NCBI GenBank assembly: GCA_016790075.1 | Contig: JAEUPP010000080.1 | Coordinates: 1-64,000 of the forward strand | Source: Rhodanobacteraceae bacterium | Lineage (GTDB): Bacteria > Pseudomonadota > Gammaproteobacteria > Xanthomonadales > Rhodanobacteraceae | DNA length: 64,000 nucleotides | Direction: 5' to 3' | Part shown: one piece after another, positions 53,975 through 62,909 of the stretch | Layout: each line of letters opens with the position of its first letter | How positions within the stretch are numbered: the first letter of the stretch is position 1 | Translations under genes and position numbers: made by a program | The notes under the pieces: generated by a model | The model's database searches: none | Seen by the model: only the letters and a program-made list of their open reading frames with translations | Told to the model about the DNA's origin: nothing

Positions 53975-54621
53975 GCGACCTGCAGTCCCTGCGTCAGACG
54001 CGGATGGAGGCCACGTTGCGGCTCGCGCCAGTGGTTGCGGTCGTCGTCGTGCAACGACTGGCCCAGGCAGTGCCGCTGGCGCGCGCGCTGGTCGCCGGCG
54101 GCATTCCTGCGGTCGAAGTCACCTTGCGTACACCGGTAGCCATCGACGCGATACGCGCGATTGCGGCGGAAGTCGAGGGCGCTGTTGTCGGTGCCGGCAC
54201 GGTGCTGACACCGCAGAGCTTGCAGGCTTCGGCCGAGGCCGGAGCGCGGTTCGCCGTATCGCCGGGCCATTCGCCACGGCTGCTGGACGCCGCTGATGAC
54301 CTGCCCTTGCCCTACTTGCCCGGCGCAACGACGGCAAGCGAAGCGATGCATCTGCTGGAGCGCGGTTACCGCTGGCAGAAGTTCTTTCCGGCGGTACCGG
54401 CGGGTGGCATCGACTTCGTGCGTGCGCTGGCCGCCCCGCTGCCTTCCGTTGGCTTCTGCACCACCGGAGGCATCACGGCGCAGGCCGCGAGGCAATGGCT
54501 CGCGCTGCCCAACGTGATTGCGGTCGGCGGATCATGGCTGACGCCGAACGATCTGGTCGCGGCCGAAAACTGGCCGGCGATTGCGGCGCTGGCGCGCGAA
54601 GCGGCGGAGTTGCGGACGTAG
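53971..54621 (+). CDS. eda: KDPG aldolase (2-keto-3-deoxy-6-phosphogluconate aldolase)
   Basis: A 216-aa TIM-barrel aldolase that splits KDPG into pyruvate and glyceraldehyde-3-phosphate. The catalytic Glu is in [10 protein letters not shown] and the Schiff-base Lys in YRWQKFFPA. The ATG overlaps the edd stop by four bases; the longer frame from 53884 is a read-back into edd. Last gene of the plus-strand sugar operon; the next gene faces it. Confidence 0.95.
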   Translation: MSDLQSLRQTRMEATLRLAPVVAVVVVQRLAQAVPLARALVAGGIPAVEVTLRTPVAIDAIRAIAAEVEGAVVGAGTVLTPQSLQASAEAGARFAVSPGHSPRLLDAADDLPLPYLPGATTASEAMHLLERGYRWQKFFPAVPAGGIDFVRALAAPLPSVGFCTTGGITAQAARQWLALPNVIAVGGSWLTPNDLVAAENWPAIAALAREAAELRT

Positions 54622-54689
54622 GGGCGGCGGCGATCGGTGAAGTGAACTGCTGGCCCTGAGCACCTGAAGCTGGATTCGTCCTTGCTGCC

Positions 54690-55397
54690 CTATTCACCGG
54701 CCCCGTCATGCAGCACCCGGCGCCAGTTCTGCACGATCTTGCCGAAGTAGCGCCGCGGCGTTTCGTGCGCAAGATGACGCAGATGCCAATGTCGCCAGGC
54801 GAATTCAGCGACGGAGAACAGCCCGATTACGGCAAAGCCACCCAGGTGCAGGTAGCCGTTGGCCCAGCGCTCCGGTACGGTGAGTGGCGTCGGCAGGCCC
54901 AGGCGCATCAGTATGCCGTTGGGCGTAGCGCTGGCTGCGCAGACCAGCATGACCACTGCCTGGGTGCCGAGCAGCAGGGTCCAGGCCCAGGTCAGACTGC
55001 GCGCGTATTGGCGCACGCCGGGCTGGGCCAGCCGCTGTTCGCCTTCAAACGCAATGATTGCCCGCGCCACCAGCGGCCGGCGCCCGGACAGCAGGGTGCG
55101 GCCAAAGAACCAGGCCATACCCGCATTGATGGCGACGGGCACCAGCAGCAACACGATTTCAGCCTGGCCCCGCTGCAGCAACCACAACGTGCCGGAAAGC
55201 GCCGAGATCCAGGCCACCCAAGCCAGCCGGTTGCCGTTCTTGAGGCCGCCCAGCAGCAGCAGGCTGAAAAGGTCTACCGCCGCAAGCGCCGAGATCCAGC
55301 TTCGCTGCAGCAGATAGGCGAGCAGCAGCAGCAGCGGATACAGCAGCAGCAGGGTCAGGGCGAAATATGGAGGGTTTTGCGGCGATGGCGAGGTCAT
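54690..55397 (-). CDS. Polytopic membrane protein, COG4648-like
   Basis: A 235-aa protein with six or more hydrophobic segments (ALTLLLLYPLLLLLAYLL, WISALSGTLWLL, IVLLLVPVAINAGMAWFFG, WTLLLGTQAVVMLVCA and others) and a short cytoplasmic tail. The charged loop ARAIIAFEGEQRLAQPGVRQYARSLTWAW resembles COG4648 proteins that occur in aryl-polyene/xanthomonadin clusters; this assignment rests on memory of the family. It diverges from the FAD oxidoreductase gene and may belong to the same pigment set. Confidence 0.65.
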   Translation of the reverse strand: MTSPSPQNPPYFALTLLLLYPLLLLLAYLLQRSWISALAAVDLFSLLLLGGLKNGNRLAWVAWISALSGTLWLLQRGQAEIVLLLVPVAINAGMAWFFGRTLLSGRRPLVARAIIAFEGEQRLAQPGVRQYARSLTWAWTLLLGTQAVVMLVCAASATPNGILMRLGLPTPLTVPERWANGYLHLGGFAVIGLFSVAEFAWRHWHLRHLAHETPRRYFGKIVQNWRRVLHDGAGE

Positions 55398-55484
55398 GCG
55401 CGTAGTACAGGGAGGCGCGGGCCGGCACGGCGCGCAAGCCCGGTATGATACGGCGCTTGATTGGCTTGGGGACGACGGCAGGAC

Positions 55485-56816
55485 ATGGAACAGCAGGCAG
55501 AAAGCCGGATTGACTGCGACGTGCTCGTTGTCGGCGGTGGCCCGGCGGGATCGACCACGGCGACCTTGCTGCAGCGTCGCGGCCTCAAGGTGCTGCAGCT
55601 AGAGAAAGACCATCATCCGCGCTTCCATATCGGTGAATCGCTGCTGCCGGCGAACATGCCCATACTCGAAGAACTCGGTGTGCTGGACGAGGTCCGCGGC
55701 ATCGGCATGCTCAAGCTTGGTGCGGATTTTCCCGAGGTTGGCGACCAGTACCGCACCTACCATTTCGCACGCTCATTGGGCAAAACACCGCCTTACGCGT
55801 TTCAGGTCAAGCGCGAGGAGTACGACGAAGTCCTGTTCCGCAATGCACAGCGCAATGGTGTTGATGCGCGCGAAGGGGTCAAGGTCGATCGTGTCGAGCT
55901 CCAGGCTGGCGGCGGTTGTATTGCCCAGGCCAGCGTCGAGACCGGCGAGAAACTGACGGTCCATGCGCGTTACCTCGTCGACGCCAGCGGTCGCGACACC
56001 TTGCTGGGCAATGCACTCAAGATCAAGGTCAAGAACACCGAGCATCAGAGCGCGGCGATTTTCGCCCACTTCAAAGGGGTCACGCGGCGACCGGGTGAAG
56101 AGGCGGGCAATATCAGCATCTACCGTTTCGACTACGGCTGGTGCTGGTTTATCCCGCTCGCCGATGGGCTGATGAGCATAGGCTGCGTCTGTTTTCCTGA
56201 ATATCTGAAGCAGCGCCGCGGCCGCACTGCAGAATTTCTGCTGGATACGCTCAAGCTCATGCCCGGTGCACTGGTGCGCATGGCCGAGGCCGAGATCGTC
56301 GGTGAGGTCCGTGTGACCGGCAACTATTCCTATACCTGCAGCCAGATGACGGGTCGCGGCTTTGTCATGGTCGGCGACGCCTTCGCGTTCGTCGACCCGG
56401 TGTTTTCCTCGGGGGTCTATCTGGCCATGCACAGCGGCAAACATGCGGCCGCGCTGGTCGATGCCATTCTCAAGCATCCGGCGCGAGAAGCTGCGCTGCA
56501 GGCGGCGTTCGAGAAACGCATACGCCGCGGTGTGCGTGTGTTTTCGTGGTTCATCTATCGCTTCAATTCGCCGGTTATGCGCAGCCTGTTTGCGACCCCG
56601 CGCAATGTGCTCAAGGTCGAGCAGGGGGTGATCTCCATGCTGGCCGGTGATGTGTTCGACAGCGGCCCGGTCATGCGCCGCCTGCATCTGTTCAAGGCGA
56701 TTTATGCCGCGACGGGGCTCGCGAACTTCCGCCGCTGGTGGAGCGATCTGCGCGAACGCCGGCGCCAGTCGGCGAGCCAGTTTACCGGCGGCACGACGCC
56801 AGTGGATCCGCTCTAG
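55485..56816 (+). CDS. FAD-dependent oxidoreductase, halogenase/geranylgeranyl-reductase-like
   Basis: A 443-aa flavoprotein. The N-terminus binds FAD (DVLVVGGGPAGSTTATLLQRRG) and is followed by HPRFHIGESLLPANMPILEELG, typical of flavin halogenases and related monooxygenases. A second FAD motif is GRGFVMVGDAFAFVDPVFSSGVYLAM. The halogenase lysine motif cannot be confirmed by eye. ATG at 55485 is preferred to an upstream TTG. The neighbouring acyl carrier protein and XanB2-like genes suggest a role in an aryl-polyene pigment pathway, where such oxidoreductases occur. Confidence 0.82.
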   Translation: MEQQAESRIDCDVLVVGGGPAGSTTATLLQRRGLKVLQLEKDHHPRFHIGESLLPANMPILEELGVLDEVRGIGMLKLGADFPEVGDQYRTYHFARSLGKTPPYAFQVKREEYDEVLFRNAQRNGVDAREGVKVDRVELQAGGGCIAQASVETGEKLTVHARYLVDASGRDTLLGNALKIKVKNTEHQSAAIFAHFKGVTRRPGEEAGNISIYRFDYGWCWFIPLADGLMSIGCVCFPEYLKQRRGRTAEFLLDTLKLMPGALVRMAEAEIVGEVRVTGNYSYTCSQMTGRGFVMVGDAFAFVDPVFSSGVYLAMHSGKHAAALVDAILKHPAREAALQAAFEKRIRRGVRVFSWFIYRFNSPVMRSLFATPRNVLKVEQGVISMLAGDVFDSGPVMRRLHLFKAIYAATGLANFRRWWSDLRERRRQSASQFTGGTTPVDPL

Positions 56817-56950
56817 TCGTTCAACTCGGCCAGAGCCGCCTGAGCACAATTCCGGTTACTACTGAGCCACGACACCTGCCATCAGTTAGTGCCCGGCGGA
56901 TGTGGCCTGGCCTACACTGCACTTACCGTGTTCCTCGGGGGGAGAGTGCG

Positions 56951-57775
56951 ATGCGCTATCAACGTTTCGGCGTCAATATGGCGGGGCTACTCGGACTGGT
57001 GGTTGCGCTGCCAGCGTCCGCGGCGATCACGCTTACCACGGCGTCTGGTGCGAACCCGGCGGCAATTCAGACCGCCGTTGACAACTTCCGCGCTCAGCTG
57101 GGGGCGAATAACGGAGTTGGCGGCACGTTTGCCAACGGCCGTCGTGAAATCAACTGGGATGGGGTACCCGACAGTTCGGCGGCGCCCAATTTCCTGGCTC
57201 CCGACTTTTTCAATGTCACATCACCGCGTGGCGTCGTCCTCAATGCGCTGGAATTTGAAACCGGGTCGGCCCTCAATGACTTTATGGTGAGCGCCGATTC
57301 GAGCAATCCGACCAGTACACCGGTCGAGTTCGGTGATATCGATCCTGCTTACCCGGCGAGTTTTCAACCGTTCAGCAGTCCGCGCCTGTTCCATGTGCGC
57401 AATGCTGCGGCGATGGAAGTGCTGTTCTTTGTTCCCGGCACCACCGTGCCGGCAGTCGTGCAGGGCTTTGGCGTAGTTTTCACGGACGTAGACAGCAATG
57501 GGGGATCGGCAGGCAGCCTCATGAGGTGCTACAGCCTGGATGGCCGGCAGCTTGCGGCCGCCAGCGCGCCGGTGTTTGACAACGGGCTGAGTTTCCTCGC
57601 CATGTTCGCGACGACCGACAACGACCGAATCGCCCGCTGCAATATCGAGATCGGCAATCGCCGCCTTCTCAATGGCGTGGTTGACGGGGGCGGCAACGAT
57701 GTCGTGGCGCTCGACGATTTTATCTATGGCGAGCCGCGCTCGATCTTCAGCATTTTTGCTGACAACTTCGAGTGA
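56951..57775 (+). CDS. Secreted protein with C-terminal tail motif, function unknown
   Basis: A 274-aa exported protein. ATG at 56951 has GGGGGGAG upstream and starts a signal peptide (MRYQRFGVNMAGLLGLVVALPASAA). The mature part is beta-rich with the segments NALEFETGSALNDFMVSADSS and GFGVVFTDVDSNGG and a Cys pair, resembling exported PEP-anchor-like proteins from other bacteria, but no catalytic motif is visible. The last residues, IFSIFADNFE, match the tail seen on the FG-GAP protein, the M28 peptidase and the phospholipase. It interrupts the pigment-type gene group. A hairpin terminator follows. Confidence 0.78.
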   Translation: MRYQRFGVNMAGLLGLVVALPASAAITLTTASGANPAAIQTAVDNFRAQLGANNGVGGTFANGRREINWDGVPDSSAAPNFLAPDFFNVTSPRGVVLNALEFETGSALNDFMVSADSSNPTSTPVEFGDIDPAYPASFQPFSSPRLFHVRNAAAMEVLFFVPGTTVPAVVQGFGVVFTDVDSNGGSAGSLMRCYSLDGRQLAAASAPVFDNGLSFLAMFATTDNDRIARCNIEIGNRRLLNGVVDGGGNDVVALDDFIYGEPRSIFSIFADNFE

Positions 57776-57793
57776 TATAGCGGCGGGACAAAA

Positions 57794-57821
57794 GCAGGCG
57801 GGACAGTACCATCCCGCCTGC
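57794..57821. terminator. Bidirectional hairpin terminator
   Basis: GCAGGCGGGA pairs perfectly with TCCCGCCTGC (10 bp) around an 8-base loop, in the 48-base gap between the convergent secreted-protein and acyl-carrier-protein genes. Confidence 0.7.
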
Positions 57822-57823
57822 GG

Positions 57824-58093
57824 TCAATTGACGCGGTTCTGTTCAATATGTGCCGACAGCGCGCGCAGCGAACCAAAAATCCGCTTGTTTTCCTCGTTGT
57901 CGGAACGTAGCTGGAAACCGTAGCGCTTGGACACGGCCAGCGCGATTTCCAGTGCATCTATCGAGTCCAGGCCAAGATCTCCGCCGAACAGAGCTGCATC
58001 AGGTTCAAACTGTTCAGGTGTCACGCCTTCCAGATTCAGGCTGTCGACCAGGAGCTCGGCGAGCTCACGCTCGGCGGGGGATAGTTGCGCCAT
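57824..58093 (-). CDS. Acyl carrier protein
   Basis: An 89-aa carrier protein with the phosphopantetheine attachment site GGDLGLDSIDALEIAL; the Ser in DSID carries the cofactor. The ATG at 58093 is chosen; an in-frame GTG at 58105 would add four residues. It is divergent from the XanB2-like gene across 167 bases and is presumably used by an aryl-polyene or xanthomonadin-type polyketide pathway (XanC-like), not by primary fatty-acid synthesis, since no fab genes are near. Confidence 0.88.
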   Translation of the reverse strand: MAQLSPAERELAELLVDSLNLEGVTPEQFEPDAALFGGDLGLDSIDALEIALAVSKRYGFQLRSDNEENKRIFGSLRALSAHIEQNRVN

Positions 58094-58260
58094 CGGAATT
58101 TCCACTGAGTCGGCGCGGCGCCGGACCGGCGGCCGCTGCGGCGCGCGAGTGTATCATATGAGTTTGCCCGGCCATTCCGGCGGGTTCAGGGATACCATTC
58201 GCCGATGCCATTGCGCTTGCTGCCGCGCCTTGTCGCGCACTGTCGCGGGACGTTTTCCGC

Positions 58261-59247
58261 ATGAACTTGGACCGCGCCTTGCCGGCATTGGACGTTACTT
58301 ACTCCGATGCCGAGCTCAACAGTCTGCTGACAGATCCTGATGTGCTCGCGGTTATTGGCTTCGGCGCGGCGGCGCCGCAGTCGGCCGATTCGCGCTACCT
58401 GCGCGTGGGGCTGGAACCTCTGGGTGGCCGCGCTCCGTTTGAAGTCTGGCGCGCTCCCGGCGGTATCACACACGGTCGAGAGGGGGCTCTGCATTGGGCC
58501 GGGTCACCCGACTATTGCTTCGGCAGCATCGAAGTGGCCGAGGCTGACTATCCTGACCTTGCCACGGCGACGGAAGCGGCCTATGCCGAGCTGTCGCGGT
58601 TTACCGTAGCGCGGCAATGGCCGCATCTGCTGCGTATCTGGAACTATCTCGCCGCGATCAATGAAGGCGACGGTGATGCCGAACGCTACAAGCATTTCTG
58701 TACCGGCCGCTCTGCCGGCATGCGCTGCCTGCATCACCAGGGCTTTTCGGCGGCCAGCGCCATCGGGCGCAGCGACGGCGAGGCGGTACTGCAGGTCTAC
58801 TGGCTAGGCGCGCGCGCGTGCGGTGTAGCGGTAGAGAACCCGCGCCAGGTCAGCGCCTGGCGCTATCCGCGTCAATATGGCCCGACTTCACCGACTTTCG
58901 CGCGCGCCATGCGTGGTCCTTGTGTTCCGGCGCAATTGCATATTTCCGGTACGGCAGCCGTGGTCGGCCACCAGTCGCTTCACAAGGGCGACCTGTCTGC
59001 GCAGCTCGACGAAACTTTTGCCAACCTCGACAGCTTGCTGGCGAGCGCCGGCAATCTGGGCGGTTTCGCCGCAGGCAGCGTAGTCAAGGCTTACGTACGT
59101 CATCGCGAAGATCTGGAGCCGGCAGAGCGGCTGCTGAAGCAGCGCCTGCCCGACGATGCCAAGCGACTACTCTTGCTCGGCGATATCTGCCGCGCTGAAC
59201 TGCTGATCGAGCTGGATGGCATTCATACGTTGACTGCCGCGCCGTGA
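58261..59247 (+). CDS. xanB2: Chorismatase / hydroxybenzoate synthase, XanB2-like
   Basis: A 328-aa protein of the FkbO/RapK/Hyg5/XanB2 family, which hydrolyses or eliminates chorismate. XanB2 makes 3- and 4-hydroxybenzoate for xanthomonadin and coenzyme Q. Features seen: YLRVGLEPLGGRAPFEVWRA, HLLRIWNYLAAINEGDGDAERYKHFCTGRSAGM and ALHISGTAAVVG-like segments (here QLHISGTAAVVGHQSLH), with the C-terminal LGDICRAELLIELDGIH carrying the family Arg and Glu. Length and motifs fit well. It stands beside the acyl carrier protein gene and supports pigment synthesis in this organism. Confidence 0.87.
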   Translation: MNLDRALPALDVTYSDAELNSLLTDPDVLAVIGFGAAAPQSADSRYLRVGLEPLGGRAPFEVWRAPGGITHGREGALHWAGSPDYCFGSIEVAEADYPDLATATEAAYAELSRFTVARQWPHLLRIWNYLAAINEGDGDAERYKHFCTGRSAGMRCLHHQGFSAASAIGRSDGEAVLQVYWLGARACGVAVENPRQVSAWRYPRQYGPTSPTFARAMRGPCVPAQLHISGTAAVVGHQSLHKGDLSAQLDETFANLDSLLASAGNLGGFAAGSVVKAYVRHREDLEPAERLLKQRLPDDAKRLLLLGDICRAELLIELDGIHTLTAAP

Positions 59248-59362
59248 GGGCGTGCTGATCGGAGAATCGGCGCGCGTGCGCTTCGGCGCTGCGCGTGCTG
59301 TACGTTTCAATGGTCTGATTTTTGCTGGCAGCGAAATGCCGGCCGCGAAGCAAGCGCAGTGT

Positions 59363-59377
59363 CCGGCCGGTGGCCGG
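59363..59377. terminator. Possible hairpin between convergent genes
   Basis: CCGGCC and GGCCGG pair around a 3-base loop between the XanB2-like gene and kinase 3. Short and without a T tract. Confidence 0.3.
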
Positions 59378-59396
59378 TATAACCACTGCAGTTGCG

Positions 59397-61724
59397 CTAT
59401 TGGATGCGCCGGGCGCGCTCGACGAGTGCCTCCCAGCACTTTGGGGGGCGTTCCCCGTCCATCAAGGTCGCCGCGAGGTCAAGTTCCTGGCGGGCCTGGT
59501 CAACATTTCCCTGTTCGAACAGAGCAATGGCCAGTCCGATATGGACGACTGCCAGGCCATCATGCTTGTTTTCGCGAAATACGATCTTGGCGTGTTCCAA
59601 CGCGGTGCGATAGGCGGCCTCTGCATCAGCATAGCGTTCTTGCGCTAGCCGCAGTTCGCCGAGATTGCGATACAAGCTCAGGTCAATGACGGCGGTGTGT
59701 GATGCGCCGTTTTCTATTGCCGTGCGTATCGACGAGTACATTTCGTCCGCTTCGCTGAGTTTGCCCAGGCGCGTAAGGGCCTGCCCATGAACCAGGTTCG
59801 CCGTCAGCATCCAGGGATGGTCGCCTGCAAGGCTCTTGGCCCGGATGGACTTGTTGCGCAGTATCCATGGCATGGCCTCGCCCGGGCGCCCCCTGCAGGT
59901 CAGGTGGTTGCCAAGCAGACTGATTGCGTTCCGGGCCATGAATGATTCCGGTCCATAGTGGCTGGTCGACCAGTCGAGTACTTCCTGCAGGATTTTGACA
60001 CCTTCTCTTTCTTTCTCGCCGCCCAGGTCCAGCAATGGGCGTGCAATCCAGTACTGCATCCTCATCGATTCTGTCGTGTTTGTACCGTGGATTTTGACTT
60101 TTATCTCATGTGCACGGCGGGCGAACGCCAGTGCCTCCTCGGATCGGTCAATCGTAGTAAGACACTCAGAGAACTTCCCGAGTACGCCTGCAGTGAAATC
60201 ATCTTCACGATGTTCAATTCGCGGAAGCAGCTTCGAGTAAAGATCGACGCACAGATAGTAGTTATTGCGAAGGGCCGCATTCGCGGCGATTCGTGCGTCG
60301 ACCATAGTCAGTAACGGGGAGTTTTCTCCTTCGAGCGCAACGATTTCACTCCGCAACGGCACGAGCAGTTTTTCCGCGTAGTCGGGATCACCTGTACTTT
60401 GGGCCGTATAGGCACGGAGTATGTGAGCATCAACGGTGAGTTTGTCGGCAACCCCTACGGTTGACCGGAGCTGGGGTATTGCCCGGTCGAGAGCCAATGC
60501 GGCCTTGTCGAAACGGGACAGTCCGTACAGTGTGTTTGCGAAAATCAAATTTACCTCGCCAGCGACTCGCGGGAGTTCGGCAAATCGCTCCTGTATCTTC
60601 GGGAGCGCGGCTTCAGCGAGTTCGGAGACTTTCTGATCGGATGACCCGACCAGATTTGGATCCGTTGCGGGAAGGAAGTCATCAACCAGGAAGCGGTTGA
60701 CCGCAACTGCAATGCTGCGCTCCCGCTCCGCCGCGGCCCGCTGAACAGTCAGGCGCCACAGCAATGTTCCGACAACAAGTATAAAAGTAAGTGCCGACAG
60801 TGCGCTCGCCGAAACGCTCCATGGATGCCGGCGAATAAAAAGAAGTAATTTGTAGTAAAAATTATTGCCGCGGGCTCGGACGGGTTCGTAAGCCAGGTAG
60901 CAACGCAAATCCTCGAATAGTTCTCCGGCGGATGCGTAGCGTTGCTCTGGTTGTGGGGCACAAGCGCAAGCGACGATTGCGGCGAGGTCCTGAGGTAGAG
61001 CCGCCGACTGTTCCCGCCCGGCGAGCAGAGTTGTCTCAATCATCCGACCTAGCTGCCAGATGTCCGAGCTGACACCGATCGGTGCTCCGGAGATCTGTTC
61101 AGGGCTGGCAAAACCCGGTGAGTAGCCAACTGCTTTGTTGATGTCGCTGGCCAGCACGGCAACGCCGAAATCCAGAAGCTTGGCCTGTCCATCCGCAGCA
61201 ACCAGCACGTTGCGGGGCTTGATGTCGCTGTGTATCAGCAAGTGGGAATGGGAAAAGCGAACGGCTGCAACTAGTTGCATCAGCAATTCGATGCGTTCCC
61301 GCTCCGGTAGCTGATTCACTGCGCAATGCTGATCCAGTGGCAGGCCATCGATGAGTTCCATGGCAAACCACAGGTGGCCATCGTCACTGTGTCCGCCGTC
61401 GAGTAGCTGAGCGATCCCAATATGACGGAGACCCGCCAGAATCTGTCTCTCGCGGCGGAAAATTTCATGCCGCGCGCTGTCGAACAAGTTGGCGGGAAGC
61501 CACTTCAGTGCGATGCTCTGCTCGAACTCGCCATCGGCGCGGTCAGCGCGATAGACGATACCCATGCCGCCTCGGCCAATTTCCTCGCGAATCCGGTAGA
61601 CCCCAACCATGTCGTTGGGCGCGAGTTCCTTGGTCGGTTCGAGCGTGTTCATCGCGCTGTGACACAGCGCTCCGCCGAGCAACGCACCGGGTTCGAGCAA
61701 AGCTAAGCAGCGCACCTTGGACAT
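59397..61724 (-). CDS. Membrane Ser/Thr protein kinase with TPR-like C-terminus (module 3)
   Basis: A 775-aa Hanks-type kinase; the ATG at 61724 has GAGG six bases upstream, and ATG at 61652 is an alternative. The glycine loop is IGRGGMGIVY, the lysine is in IALKWL (about 74), the catalytic loop reads HSDIKPRN (165-172) with Ser in place of the usual Arg, DFG is at 185-187 and SPE replaces APE. Lys, Asp and Asn are kept, so it is probably an active non-RD kinase. One membrane segment (SALSALTFILVVGTLLWRL) lies at about 309-327, followed by TPR-like helices. It lies 114 bases downstream of its sigma factor on the same strand. Confidence 0.9.
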   Translation of the reverse strand: MSKVRCLALLEPGALLGGALCHSAMNTLEPTKELAPNDMVGVYRIREEIGRGGMGIVYRADRADGEFEQSIALKWLPANLFDSARHEIFRRERQILAGLRHIGIAQLLDGGHSDDGHLWFAMELIDGLPLDQHCAVNQLPERERIELLMQLVAAVRFSHSHLLIHSDIKPRNVLVAADGQAKLLDFGVAVLASDINKAVGYSPGFASPEQISGAPIGVSSDIWQLGRMIETTLLAGREQSAALPQDLAAIVACACAPQPEQRYASAGELFEDLRCYLAYEPVRARGNNFYYKLLLFIRRHPWSVSASALSALTFILVVGTLLWRLTVQRAAAERERSIAVAVNRFLVDDFLPATDPNLVGSSDQKVSELAEAALPKIQERFAELPRVAGEVNLIFANTLYGLSRFDKAALALDRAIPQLRSTVGVADKLTVDAHILRAYTAQSTGDPDYAEKLLVPLRSEIVALEGENSPLLTMVDARIAANAALRNNYYLCVDLYSKLLPRIEHREDDFTAGVLGKFSECLTTIDRSEEALAFARRAHEIKVKIHGTNTTESMRMQYWIARPLLDLGGEKEREGVKILQEVLDWSTSHYGPESFMARNAISLLGNHLTCRGRPGEAMPWILRNKSIRAKSLAGDHPWMLTANLVHGQALTRLGKLSEADEMYSSIRTAIENGASHTAVIDLSLYRNLGELRLAQERYADAEAAYRTALEHAKIVFRENKHDGLAVVHIGLAIALFEQGNVDQARQELDLAATLMDGERPPKCWEALVERARRIQ

Positions 61725-61838
61725 GTGGACCTCAAAGTAGCTGGGCCTCGGAGTAGCGCAGCGCGTGCGAGCCGGGAAGGCGAGCACGAGCCATCGGACG
61801 GCGCTCTGGCGCTACCATCTGCCGCTTACGGACAGCAG

Positions 61839-62429
61839 CTACTGTCGAAGCCGGGCCGGCTCCTGGTCAGTATCTGCTTGGTCGGTGAGTGCTGCTCGAA
61901 GCTTGTCGCGGGCCTCCTGCCACAAGCGCTGCGCAGTGCGCACGGACATATCGAACGCCTCCGCGATCTCGGTGTCGGTAAGGCCGGCGAAAACTTTGAG
62001 TTCGACCACGCGAATTAGCCGCTCGTCACCGGCCAGGGCACTACGCATGATGTCATCCAATTCCAGCAGGTCCGTTGCCTGCTGGTCGGCGGCATTGTCG
62101 CATTCACTCAATGTTGCGTATTCCACATTGCCGCCGCCACGCTTTCGGGCCACCCGGTCCCGCGCATGGTTGATCAGCAGCTGGCGCATGGCGCTGGCTG
62201 CCACATTGAAAAAGTGCGCGCGACTTTGTATGCCACTTGCGCCATGTTGATGCATTCGCAGGTAGCACTCGTGCACCAGTGCTGTTGTATCGGGCGCCTC
62301 GTTGATATTCAGCTTCCGTGCGTTGTGCGCGAGCCGCCGCATATCTCCATACAAACGTTCGATTATCGCTCCCCATGCCGATGCGTCACCCTGCTGGGAC
62401 TGCGCCAGCAAGCCAGTAATTCCGCTCAT
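61839..62429 (-). CDS. ECF-type sigma factor (module 3)
   Basis: A 196-aa sigma factor of the Sigma70_ECF/TIGR02999 type. Region 2 has LYGDMRRLAHNARK, PDTTALVHECYLRM and SAMRQLLINHARDR; region 4 has RVVELKVFAGLTDTEIAEAFDMS and VRTAQRLW. A GGGG stretch precedes the ATG. The acidic region-2 motif is replaced by D-T-T-A with Thr48-Thr49. It is followed by kinase 3 in the same direction and is divergent from the subtilase gene, a possible target. Confidence 0.92.
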   Translation of the reverse strand: MSGITGLLAQSQQGDASAWGAIIERLYGDMRRLAHNARKLNINEAPDTTALVHECYLRMHQHGASGIQSRAHFFNVAASAMRQLLINHARDRVARKRGGGNVEYATLSECDNAADQQATDLLELDDIMRSALAGDERLIRVVELKVFAGLTDTEIAEAFDMSVRTAQRLWQEARDKLRAALTDQADTDQEPARLRQ

Positions 62430-62909
62430 ACATCCCCCTAACCGACCAGATCCCGCACTACTAGGCTAACACTGTGTGCTCGGGTCACGCAGGTATCTGG
62501 CAGTCACTGGCCAATGTTAAAAAATGTTTCGGCTTTCAGGTTGAGCCAGTGCCCGCGTTCGCGCCCACGACCACTGTGCTGCTTTCGTGCGGGATGCGCC
62601 TTCAAGGCCTGTGGTCCGAGACGGCCCGGCGCGACAAGGCGCCTTGTGTGCAGTCACCAAGGAGTTTGGAACGCACACTGTGCTGCTGCCTTGGCCGCCG
62701 CGTAGCCGGCGCGCCCGTTCTGCCTCGACACGCCCGGGATGTCGCTGCAACCACGTCGTGCAGCGCGCAGGTAACGGCACCAATCACGCGACCTCATGGC
62801 GGTCTTGCCGCTTCTTTTGGGTAGTCCTAAGCGCAGGGAACGTCTGCTGGAGGCGGTACCTAGCGCAGGTACGCGAATCCCGATCTCAACTCCAAGTGCC
62901 AGGTGAAAC
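62430..62909. other. Long intergenic region between sigma 3 and the subtilase gene
   Basis: A 480-base divergent gap. Several small open frames overlap here but none has a credible start or composition. It must hold promoters for both directions, but I could not identify boxes. Confidence 0.5.

Noticed and set aside
59397-61724. Kinase 3 as a pseudokinase
   Set aside because: Only the Arg of HRD and the Ala of APE differ; the ATP lysine, catalytic Asp, Asn and DFG are kept.
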